A stretch of DNA of 25,836 nucleotides, taken from Hofstenia miamia (lineage: Eukaryota; Xenacoelomorpha; Acoela; Hofsteniidae). A model generated the notes under the pieces. The model was not told where the DNA came from, made no database searches, and was given only the letters and a program-made list of their open reading frames with translations. Position numbers and translations under genes: made by a program. Below are positions 17,287 to 25,836 of the stretch, piece after piece. The stretch lies in contig CABFPE010001647.1 in assembly GCA_900660155.1 (NCBI GenBank), positions 1 to 25,836 of the forward strand, written 5' to 3'. Position 1 is the stretch's first letter. The number at the start of each line of letters is the position of its first letter.

Positions 17287-17969
17287 TTCTTTGATAAAAT
17301 TCGGAATATCCTCCTGTTTTGAGAGACCATGATTACTATTCTTGTTTTGTGCTTTTTGGCTATTTTTAACAGTTCTTCTATATTTGCCTGCAATTTCTTT
17401 GATCTGATTTCACTGTTCTTCACAAAGTATATCACTGTCAAATGCTTTTTGTCCAAATTCACATGTTCAAATTCTCTTACAATTTTTTCTCTGTTCTTGG
17501 TGAGTTTTTGTACATCCTTCAAGGTGAATTGTTCGTCAAACGTTACATGTACCATACTCTTGAAGTATGGCCTATTAAATTCTTCTCTCATCTCTGCTGT
17601 ATACACGATTATCATGTTGCATGTGGGTTGATTCTTCTTATCAATTACTATAGGAATTGCATAACTCTCATTTTCTTTTGTCGACGTGCTTCCTCTAATT
17701 AACCATTTTGTCTCTGGCAACAAGTTATCATATGAATTGTATCTCATTTTCCTGTTCGCAATGAAATATGGGTGGATTCTTTCTTTGTCTATTTTAGTCA
17801 TTCGACTTTCTCTTTCCTCTGACTGTGATGATTTTGTAGTTGTCGATGTTTGTTTATAAGAGAATATCCCTGAGCTTTCAGTTGTCATAGGGAGCGAACT
17901 TGTCAAAGGACACTCTGATATATCCATGTCTGAGTCATCACTTATTGGCTGAGTTTCCCAATCTTTCAT
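17277..17969 (-). CDS. Unknown alternating strand/helix protein, uninterrupted (right copy)
   Basis: Counterpart of 7897-8589. The codon that is TAA in the left arm is TTG here, so 230 residues are open. The C-terminal part continues the alternating pattern (LTVIYFVKNSE, KTRIVIMVSQNRRIFRIL), consistent with an alpha/beta fold. No nucleotide-binding or catalytic signature recognised. The ten-base overlap with the next frame (17277-17286) is the same as in the left arm. Confidence 0.55.
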   Translation of the reverse strand: MKDWETQPISDDSDMDISECPLTSSLPMTTESSGIFSYKQTSTTTKSSQSEERESRMTKIDKERIHPYFIANRKMRYNSYDNLLPETKWLIRGSTSTKENESYAIPIVIDKKNQPTCNMIIVYTAEMREEFNRPYFKSMVHVTFDEQFTLKDVQKLTKNREKIVREFEHVNLDKKHLTVIYFVKNSEIRSKKLQANIEELLKIAKKHKTRIVIMVSQNRRIFRILSKKWR

Positions 17970-17994
17970 GGTAATTGATGCTGTTTCCTCTTTG

Positions 17995-18428
17995 CCCTTT
18001 AATTGGCATCAAGTACTACTGGATTTTGAAGGGGAGTGTTCATAGTTTTGTGTTTCCAACCTCACGCCCTTTAATTGGCAATCAGTGTCATGATGATGGC
18101 CCTCATTTACCCGCCTGCCCTTTAATTGACATTTGGTTGAGGGTGATCTTTCTGTTGCTATCTCCATCCTCATACCCTTTAATTGGTAATCAGATTGAGG
18201 AGACTTCCTTCTTATTCTTCGTCTTTTGTTAGTTGGCATTAAATGCTCCATCCTCATACCCTTTAATTGGTAATCAGATTGTAGGGCTGGTCTTCTCACT
18301 CATCTTCTTGTATTACTAGGTGGCGAATGCTCCATCGTCATGCCCTTTAATTGACAATCAGATTGCAGAGACCTAGTTTTTGTAGTGGAGCTTTTCGATG
18401 TGTCCTCCATCCTCACGCCCTTTAATTG
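17995..18428 (-). repeat. Seven-copy CAATTAAAGGG repeat array (right copy)
   Basis: Mirror of 7438-7871 with the same seven cores and spacings. No copy-number change is seen between the arms, although tandem coding repeats commonly vary. Confidence 0.85.
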
Positions 18429-18518
18429 ATGATCAGATTGCGGAGTCTTCTTCCTTCTTACCCTCCTGGCTTTCATCAGTGATCTTGGCATTGTTCTCTT
18501 CATTTTTCCTAAATTCAG
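18009..18518 (-). CDS. QLKG-repeat reading frame with internal TGA (right copy)
   Basis: Counterpart of 7348-7857, with both TGA codons (18300-18302 and 18009-18011) retained and no residue difference seen. Described under the left copy. Confidence 0.5.
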
Positions 18519-18732
18519 TTACTAAATTAATATCCCATATCTCAGGGTTATATCTCATTTTATTTTTTACTGCCCTCTGGGGCATCACTCTTCTCTCAAC
18601 TTCTGGTTCACCTCTTTCGGGTTTATATTCCTCTTGGAACTCTTCTTCATGTACACTGTCTAAGTCATCCATCTCAGCATATATGCCATCATCAACCTGT
18701 ACAATTTTAAATTCTGCATGTTTATCAAGCAT
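18433..18732 (-). CDS. Acidic unknown segment downstream of integrase (right copy)
   Basis: Counterpart of 7134-7433, identical in translation. Confidence 0.5.
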   Translation of the reverse strand: MLDKHAEFKIVQVDDGIYAEMDDLDSVHEEEFQEEYKPERGEPEVERRVMPQRAVKNKMRYNPEIWDINLVTEFRKNEENNAKITDESQEGKKEEDSAI

Positions 18733-18756
18733 TACTTGCTCTATATTTACTGTTGC

Positions 18757-20328
18757 TCATTTTAAATTTTGAAAATGTAATACTCTTCCATCATTAAGTT
18801 TGTAATTATTATTGGGTAGTGTTTGTATAATCGTGAATGGACCTGACCACTGTGTTTTCAGTTTCCTAACTTGGTTCACATCTTGTGTTCTCAATAAAGT
18901 GTACGTGTAAACCTTATCCCCTACCCTGTGTGGTTTGCCATATATCTTTTTGTTGAAATTTCTTTCTTGTCTTATTGCAGATTTCTTCGTATTATGACAC
19001 ATTGCTTCATGAATTCCAGTGATTTGATCTTTAATTTTCCTTATATATTCATTATCTGGTTTCTCGGAGTATGTATGGTATTGCATTGATATTGGTGTTG
19101 CCGCTTCTCTACCATACATGGCTTTATATGAGGTCATCCCCATTGTTAAATGCACCAAAGTATTGTAGAAGTATTCCACCATTTCTATTACTTCTCTCCA
19201 GTCTCTACCTCCAACTCTTGATGTTAATACTCTTATTAATTTAATCATAGTCCTATTCAACCTTTCAACAGCTCCATTTGCTTGTGGGTGGTATGCTGTT
19301 GTTTTTTCAGTTAAAATTTCCATCAACTTAGCCATTTGTTCAAATAATTTACTTTCAAACTGCACTCCTCTGTCAGATACTATTGTTTGCATTGGTCCAA
19401 ACTTTAAAATCCATTCTTTCATAATTTTCTCAGCTACTATCTTTGCCATTGTGGAATCTAATGGGATCATACGAGCGTATTTTGTGAAATTATCCACTAA
19501 CACTAATATATATTGATACCCCTCATCATCTTGCAACAATTTTTCTAGATCCACATGCACAATTTCATTGGGTGCCGTTGCAGTTATTTTCTCAAGTGGC
19601 GCCATTTGTACCAGAAAATGGCTTTTGTTATTTATTAGACATGTAGTACATTTATTAATAATGTCCTCAACTGTTTTCCTAATGCTTGCAGTTATAAACC
19701 AGGCATTAAAAGTTTTTTCTGTTTGGATTATTCTAATATGTCCATTTTCATGCACTTTCCTGACCAATTCCCTTTTATAATATTCAGGGATCACTATTCT
19801 TAATGTCTTTCCTTCCACATATAGGAGTCCATTATTGTTCACTTTCCATTTATATCTTTGAAAATAACTGTTAGCTTCTTTTCCCAGTATCCAATTTTCA
19901 TTACACACTTTTTCTCGTATTTCTCTAAGAATAATATCTGTTTTCTGTTTTTCAGTTATATCATTCTCAGTTATCTCTTCTTTAATCATTATAGGCATTA
20001 TTGTATTCCCTTTTTTATCCGCATTAATCTCAGGCAATTCTGTATACTCACTATGCAGTAAGAATTGAAATTTTTTCTTTTCACCATCAACTTTTTCAAT
20101 GTCTCTTTGATATTCTGGTAACGCCGTCCAAAAGTCTGCATTTTTGTGTAATGTCCCTTTCCAGTGCTCTATCGTGAATTTAAACTCATTAAGATATTCA
20201 ATCCATCTTGATACTATCAACGATTTATTGCCTGAAAACTTTTTTAGCCATGCCAACCCACTATTATCTGTCCTTACTTTAAAGGTTTGTCCTATCAAAA
20301 AGTACCGAAATTTTTTAATGCTTTCCAC
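18757..20328 (-). CDS. pol: Ty3/gypsy-type pol fragment: partial RNase H plus integrase (right copy)
   Basis: Counterpart of 5520-7109, starting at the single N at 20331 and lacking the first few RNase H residues kept in the left arm. The integrase HHCC, D,D35E and GPF features are all present. One residue difference was seen, ITAS here against ITTS on the left, caused by two adjacent base changes. An open frame runs on through the N into dynamin-flanking DNA, but that fusion is an artefact of the join. Confidence 0.9.
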   Translation of the reverse strand: MESIKKFRYFLIGQTFKVRTDNSGLAWLKKFSGNKSLIVSRWIEYLNEFKFTIEHWKGTLHKNADFWTALPEYQRDIEKVDGEKKKFQFLLHSEYTELPEINADKKGNTIMPIMIKEEITENDITEKQKTDIILREIREKVCNENWILGKEANSYFQRYKWKVNNNGLLYVEGKTLRIVIPEYYKRELVRKVHENGHIRIIQTEKTFNAWFITASIRKTVEDIINKCTTCLINNKSHFLVQMAPLEKITATAPNEIVHVDLEKLLQDDEGYQYILVLVDNFTKYARMIPLDSTMAKIVAEKIMKEWILKFGPMQTIVSDRGVQFESKLFEQMAKLMEILTEKTTAYHPQANGAVERLNRTMIKLIRVLTSRVGGRDWREVIEMVEYFYNTLVHLTMGMTSYKAMYGREAATPISMQYHTYSEKPDNEYIRKIKDQITGIHEAMCHNTKKSAIRQERNFNKKIYGKPHRVGDKVYTYTLLRTQDVNQVRKLKTQWSGPFTIIQTLPNNNYKLNDGRVLHFQNLK

Positions 20329-20330
20329 TA

Positions 20331-20331
20331 N
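20331..20331. other. Single-N join between host DNA and retroelement (right arm)
   Basis: Equivalent of 5518. The flanks reach the N directly (TTTGTT, N, TAGTGG read on the minus strand), while the left arm has 29 extra bases. The two joins were therefore made separately at slightly different contig ends. Confidence 0.8.
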
Positions 20332-20605
20332 AACAAAAGTATTTCTATAAACTGCTCGACCTGTGATGAAATAATTTAATATATACTGTAACTCTGTTTT
20401 TTTTACATGCTTAAGCCTGCTGAGATTTTTTAAAATATTTATAATGAGGTTCAAAAAGAACCAGTCAGAAGTATATGCATTATGTGGAAGTAAATGTGAA
20501 GAAATTCTATAAATATAAGATGCGAGAAAACAACATTGATATTTTGAACTACGATAATAACTAAACGTATGATAGAAGAAAAACGCATAAAATGTATCAA
20601 CCACT

Positions 20606-20969
20606 TTTATTGAATTTATTCACAATAAAGAAGTGATTTCTAAGAAACCGCTCACTATTACAAAATTCCACAGAAATCATTAAAAATTACACAATCAATA
20701 ATTTATATAGGCTTATTTATAGAATAGATGCATATCTACATGTAGTACAACAGAACTAAATACAAAAGCATACGTGGAATACATGTAGACAAGCTAATTT
20801 GAACATTAAAATACTCTTAGCGGCACATATCTGGCATTTAAAGCAATAGCCGCTAAAAAGATTATCGTGAACACCCAAAATCAGTGATATAACGTAAATG
20901 GAGTGCGCGAAGTTCAAGCTTCATAATCAAAATATTCTAACTGCATCTAAATTGAATATAATTCTTCAT
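20606..20969 (-). other. Dynamin 3' untranslated region with two hairpins and poly(A) signals (right copy)
   Basis: Mirror of 4868-5231: hairpins at 20817-20856 and 20735-20789, AATAAA signals within 20606-20620. No difference seen. Confidence 0.7.
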
Positions 20970-23489
20970 TTATTTTGGGCGTGTTGGGATCAGCGGAGGT
21001 GGCATAGCACTTCGATTTGCACCAGGTCTGGAAGGAACAACGGGAGTGTTAGAAGCTGCTCCAGGTCGAGAAGGAATTGTAGGCCGAGAATCATTGCTAC
21101 GAGGCGGCAAATTTGGCATCACTCTACCAGCAGGTTGCGCTGTGGGTCTATTAACGGGTGGATTGGGAGAAACCGTTCTCATTTTGCTTGCAGATTGAGA
21201 GGGTTGAAGATAACCGTTTGAAGATTCACGCAACCAATCATCAGTTACAGGCGGTGGAGCAGGCGTTGATATAGTGTCTGTGTTCACATCACCGATAATT
21301 TGTAATGCTTCTTTCACAGCATGATACATTCGGACGAGTTCTTCACGTCGCATTACTTCCTCAACGGATTCCTCCATTAACGTATCTGGATTACTTGCAT
21401 ACATGTGCGCCATTAAATCGGTTTGAAGGAAATCTTTAATTTTGTTTATAACAAAAAACATTATTGTTTTAGGTAACTGATCTTTAACCGATTTCTTAAC
21501 AATTGCTAAGTAAGAATCCACAAGGGTTTTTATAACTTCAACCTGGCGGTCAAGTTGTGGGTCAACAGTTGTTTCATCAGGCGCCTCATCCGGGATTTCT
21601 TCTTTTTCTGGATAGACACCTGCACGTAAAAGGGAGGCTTTCCAAGATTCCTTTTCATCTTCGGACTCACAAATCAAATCGAGTCGGTCGTGTTCTTTAA
21701 AAACGTTTTCTCCTTCAACCTTAAAAAGAGTAAATGCATGTTTCTTAGATATAAATCCCAACTCTATGTCTTTACTTCGCAAATTCTCCAAAGTGATTTT
21801 ATACTTCATTTCTTTCATGTCTGGCTTAGTATACCAAGACAAGGAATCCGATGTTAAAACAAACCAATAAGATTTGGATCGGCCTTTCATCAAAGATTGA
21901 TTGAGTGTCATCCAGCCTTTTCTTATGAGTTGATTACTTAAATTCTGAGACTTATTTTTTGATCCCTCTTGTGATGCTGTATTGACATTCCCAAAGCCAA
22001 CAAAATCTTCATGATTGGTATTAATGTATGCTAATTCAATATCATTTGCCAACAAAATCTGATTTTTTGTAAGTTGTTCTCTCTGGCGCATATATTGCGT
22101 GATTTTACCTTCAGCTTCATCCCGCAATTTTGGATAACGTGCCAACTTTTCTCCACATCGCCTTATTACAAAATTGAGTTCAGTTGTTACTTGATCAACA
22201 CATTTCAAGCAAGGTTCTTTTAATTTACCAATTTTCTTTTTCACTACTGTTTCAAAAGCCATATCTGGTGTAAACAAACCCGTTCTAACACCACGAATAT
22301 TCCGAATAGCAAACACAATCTCTTTTCGCAATTCTTTGTCAATAGTCATATCTAACTTTGCTAACTCATACGGGAAGCGTTCATGAAATATTCGGTTAAT
22401 TTTTGCACCACCAGACAATTCCATGCAATCGACATCTTCACCGCTTCCTTCAATTGATTGAACGAAGTCCGTACTGAATTGAGTTAGCATATGTAATAAA
22501 TTTCTTGCACGCACATTGGGATCATTCGGTTGATCATTGATGAATTCGGCGGTATCTTTTTCTAATTGTAAAAGTTGTCCCTGAAGTTTACTTCGCAATT
22601 CAGGTAAGGTTTCCCGAATGTGATTAGTTAATTGTTGGTTCAATGTCTTTTGTAGGAAAGGGGTTCCTGTTTTATCGGCAATATTACGATAGAAGTTATT
22701 GCTGAGGAAAAATTTCCTTTCGGATGCTAGAGCGGCACGAATATCTTTGCGTCCTTCGATATCTTTTTGAGATCTATTAACGACACCAATATATCCTCGA
22801 CGCAAAGGATACAATTTATTATCCAGCACATCTCGACAATGTGTGCCTTCATCCATTAAATCGATTTTAGTAATAACACCAATTGTACGTAGTCCTTCTG
22901 GATCAACCTCCTTAGCAAGCTTCAATGCATCAGAATTGGCTAAATCCGAATTAGCAGGTGTAACTGCAAGAATCAAACAATTTTCCTTCGAAATAAATGT
23001 CAAAATCATATCACGAATTTGAGTTTCGATATCTGCAGGCTGATCGCCAACTGCTATTTTAGTTAATCCCGGTAAATCAACAAGAGTCAAATTTAGAACA
23101 TTAGGTGAGTAAACACGTAAATTAATCGGAATAGGCGAAATGCCCTTGTTAACTCCAGTCACGCGATCCGTTTCATTTTCAATTTCACGACGAACTTCAT
23201 TAAAATCAGTGAATTTGTAATCTTTCAAATGCAAAAATTCTGCATATTCCGCATTAGCATTAATTAATTGAAGAATTAGAGGCCGACGTGTAACAATTCC
23301 ACTTCCCCGCGGTAAAAAATCCCTGCCAACAAAGTTCTCTAACACACTACTTTTACCGGCACTCTGTCCACCAACGACAGCGATTTGTGGAAGATCTAAG
23401 TTTGCATTAAGACCAACCTGAGTGAAAGCATCCTGCAACTTATTCACAATGCGGATAAGCGATTCCATTCCTTGATTTCCGCTCGCCAT
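20970..23489 (-). CDS. shi: Dynamin GTPase (right copy)
   Basis: Same 839-residue dynamin as the left copy, with the same start (ATG at 23487-23489), domains and stop. The translations are identical. The one base difference noticed is silent, in the codon for Thr836 (ACG left, ACA right, base 20982). Such identity over 2.5 kb, including third positions and UTRs, means a very recent duplication, ongoing conversion, two haplotypes, or the same contig used twice. Confidence 0.96.
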   Translation of the reverse strand: MASGNQGMESLIRIVNKLQDAFTQVGLNANLDLPQIAVVGGQSAGKSSVLENFVGRDFLPRGSGIVTRRPLILQLINANAEYAEFLHLKDYKFTDFNEVRREIENETDRVTGVNKGISPIPINLRVYSPNVLNLTLVDLPGLTKIAVGDQPADIETQIRDMILTFISKENCLILAVTPANSDLANSDALKLAKEVDPEGLRTIGVITKIDLMDEGTHCRDVLDNKLYPLRRGYIGVVNRSQKDIEGRKDIRAALASERKFFLSNNFYRNIADKTGTPFLQKTLNQQLTNHIRETLPELRSKLQGQLLQLEKDTAEFINDQPNDPNVRARNLLHMLTQFSTDFVQSIEGSGEDVDCMELSGGAKINRIFHERFPYELAKLDMTIDKELRKEIVFAIRNIRGVRTGLFTPDMAFETVVKKKIGKLKEPCLKCVDQVTTELNFVIRRCGEKLARYPKLRDEAEGKITQYMRQREQLTKNQILLANDIELAYINTNHEDFVGFGNVNTASQEGSKNKSQNLSNQLIRKGWMTLNQSLMKGRSKSYWFVLTSDSLSWYTKPDMKEMKYKITLENLRSKDIELGFISKKHAFTLFKVEGENVFKEHDRLDLICESEDEKESWKASLLRAGVYPEKEEIPDEAPDETTVDPQLDRQVEVIKTLVDSYLAIVKKSVKDQLPKTIMFFVINKIKDFLQTDLMAHMYASNPDTLMEESVEEVMRREELVRMYHAVKEALQIIGDVNTDTISTPAPPPVTDDWLRESSNGYLQPSQSASKMRTVSPNPPVNRPTAQPAGRVMPNLPPRSNDSRPTIPSRPGAASNTPVVPSRPGANRSAMPPPLIPTRPK

Positions 23490-25836
23490 TGTGAAAGTCG
23501 CTAAAACACAACAGCTATTAAGAAAGACAGATATCACGGAACAAACCTATAATTTATTTTCGACAAACATGCTGAAAAGCAAACAGTCCAAAATAGACTA
23601 CAGAATATCAATATTGACATTAACTTTCACAAGAAATCTCTACACAGGTAAGTTTCAACTAGAAACTGAGAGGACATTGCAAAAGCAGATAATATATTAA
23701 TTTAGTAGTAGAAATGCAAACAGTTTATAGATACTGTGATTTTTTATGAGGCTAATTTTTAATCACAAAAAGTATTGATTACATAAGTTTCCAAAGAAAT
23801 TCAAAATAAATTCAAATAAATTGATATTAAATAACGACTTTTTTGAAATTTCATGGATTTGCGTAATATCTGTGTTAGTGAAAATTTCCAAGATTACAAA
23901 AGAAAAGGGATTCTAATAATCACACTGTACGTCTTTCAAAATACAAAACTGCGAATAGGATTGATCTTATTCAAATTTACAGCGGATTGAAGCAAAAACA
24001 ACTACTTATTATGATGGACTAAAATGGCTGAGAATGTTCAAATTAGGCTTCTGCGGGATCATTAAAAGCTACAGGACTAACTATAGATTGTGACTAAATA
24101 CCTAAGTGGATCTGGGACCATTAATAAATTGGGGTCACGCATTGAGAATAATAGTTATAATTTTTTTCTAATTTGGCCAAAATAGATAGGATCAGAAAAG
24201 TCATGGGGCGGCGCTGTGACCAATATGACTAAATGGGTCTGAGACCAAATAACTTAAGTCTCGCAGATACCTAGTTCAATGGACTACGTGAGAACTTGTT
24301 CCTACAAAATGTCGATGATAGTGAATTTTGAGAAAATGTGACCATTACTAATTGAGTTCGCCGAGGGAAAATGAAACAATTGTTTGATTGCTTCAAGCTG
24401 TTAACCAAAAGACTTATAAATAATTCTCAAAATCAGAAGTATAGAAAATGAAATCTGGCCATTCATAAAAACTAACTGAAAAATAATGAAATTGCAGGAT
24501 AAATAATTGAGACTTCACTCCTTGATTTTAGACCATGAGCATAAAAAATAATCATTACACTATATTGAACTTAAAAAATAGATAAACAAGAAAACATATA
24601 TGTTGGAAAATATTAGAATGAATGTGTGCGATTTATAAATGCCTTATCAAGTAAACACAAAAAGGAAATTCGGATGTGATATGATTAATCAAACAAATAG
24701 GGATTTTACGTAGAAAGGCATTTCTTGATTTATATATATATATATATACATAGATAGCCAAATCTTTAAGAATTAAATTTGAAAAAAAAATTTTTAATAA
24801 ATGATTTCGCAGATAATAATACAGGTTAAATTCTGAGGTACCAGAATTTGATTTGTCCCAGTTCCACACGCGTTCAATGAAATTTCCGTGTCCAATGGTC
24901 CAAGACATAGCCTCTATTTTACAGCTACTACATAATAATGAAATCACGCACAATTTATATGAAATGCAAATTTATCTGAAGAATAACATACAGTAAATTT
25001 TTTAAAAAATCGCTAAAAATTCAACGTAAAGTCCATTGAACATTCAAAATATAACCACTTTATGATAAAAGCACTGATATTATGCTTCACTTGTTAAGTA
25101 AAATAACTAACTAAATAACCTATAACAAACAAAATGTCCAATAGCAACAAATTGTTAAGAATGTCTATTCATCGATATAAACAATGCAATGTCATAAATG
25201 CCACAAAAACGCATCCTAAAAAACTTAAGTGATAAATGTTAATCTTTAGAAAACACATGACATTGGATAATTTAGTCCGGATATGAAACAAAAACAAGAC
25301 TATTGGACTAACAACAAAGTCGGCTTAAATATTTTAAGTGGTTAAATATTTTTACCAAATAGTAAACGTAATGCAAAGAATTAAATTAAGACATTTGGCA
25401 GAATCGTAAAATAGTTCCACATTAGAAAATTAAATTCTGTATTTTTTCCAAGAGAGCGGGTAAGGAAGTAAGATTTCCGATGTTCCAGATAGATTTATAG
25501 AAGATTGCACTTCAGATGTACGTGCAGTTAAATTTAAATTTAGCCGTACAAAGGGAATTGTGCAACTACATATCTACTACATGGTTTGTTCTAAACCGCA
25601 GTTGTAGGCGACCTTTGACAGCGGCAAAATATGAAATTAAACGGCGGCGGCTAACGCACACCATATTAAAGCATCACAGTTATAATTGGACCATGTATAC
25701 AACATTTAAATCAAAATAGTATTTTAATTAAGAGTTAAATAAATATCTTTGATTAAATCAGTACTGTTAATTGTTAAAGAAAACAGAACCCTGTGTAAAA
25801 AATACCCAAAAACAAGCTAAGGATGGCCCGCGACAT
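23490..25836. other. Dynamin upstream region (right copy), no convincing gene
   Basis: Mirror of 1-2347, including the (TA)9 tract at 24731-24748, the donor CAG|GTAAGT (here on the plus strand at 23645-23653), the splice acceptor just upstream of the ATG, and the GC-richer patch at about 25537-25652. No difference from the left arm seen. Confidence 0.6.
24731..24748. repeat. (TA)9 microsatellite (right copy)
   Basis: Exactly nine units, as in the left arm. Confidence 0.9.

Larger units (their letters stand above)
13450..25836 (-). repeat. Right arm of window-wide inverted repeat
   Basis: Reverse complement of 1-12449. It begins immediately after the N run on the base that pairs with the last base of the left arm, and ends on the base that pairs with base 1. 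Matching contig ends on both sides are what one sequence placed twice would give. All genes of the left arm recur here on the minus strand. Confidence 0.97.

Noticed and set aside
18757..20604. 615-residue frame joining dynamin downstream DNA to pol in the right arm
   Set aside because: The fusion goes through the single N at 20331; the first 90 or so residues come from AT-rich host flank with no coding character.

Overview
This is nuclear DNA of an invertebrate animal. It is AT-rich, carries an animal-type dynamin gene with AATAAA poly(A) signals, and has a Ty3/gypsy retroelement fragment nearby. I cannot place the species. The host gene lacks introns inside its coding sequence, and nothing in the window looks bacterial.

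The main structural fact is that the window is one large inverted repeat. Bases 1-12449 reappear in reverse complement at 13450-25836, separated by a run of exactly 1000 N (12450-13449). The outer ends are mirror images from the first base, and both arms meet the N run on the same base. In the host part I noticed one single-base difference (4855 against 20982, synonymous). Differences inside the retroelement are many but clustered. The simplest reading is one contig, or two haplotype versions of it, joined tail to tail by a scaffolder. The two dynamin genes should not be counted as two loci until the join is confirmed.

Layout of the left arm, mirrored on the right: (1) 1-2347, no convincing gene, with a TA microsatellite, a degenerate repeat pair, an antisense splice donor and a probable 5'UTR splice acceptor just before the dynamin start. 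(2) 2348-4867, an 839-residue dynamin with every domain of the family (GTPase, middle/stalk, PH, GED, proline-rich tail). (3) 4868-5231, its 3'UTR with two perfect hairpins and two AATAAA signals. (4) 5232-5517, intergenic, ending at a single N. (5) 5519-11054, a 5'-truncated Ty3/gypsy-type element. It holds half an RNase H, a complete integrase (HHCC, D,D35E, GPF), then about 3.9 kb of further coding sequence that is not an envelope gene and that I do not recognise. (6) A polypurine tract at 11045-11054 and an LTR starting TGTGG at 11055, running toward the gap with its end unresolved.

The part of the element downstream of pol is the most unusual. It contains an acidic segment, a QLKG-motif repeat array whose seven copies are all spaced by multiples of three bases, an alternating strand/helix segment, and a lysine-rich helical C-terminal region. 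It is broken by in-frame stops. All those shared by the two arms in a continuing frame are TGA. Arm-specific stops and indels show that both copies are defective. Dynamin and the element are probably unrelated in function, and their junction itself rests on a single-N assembly join.
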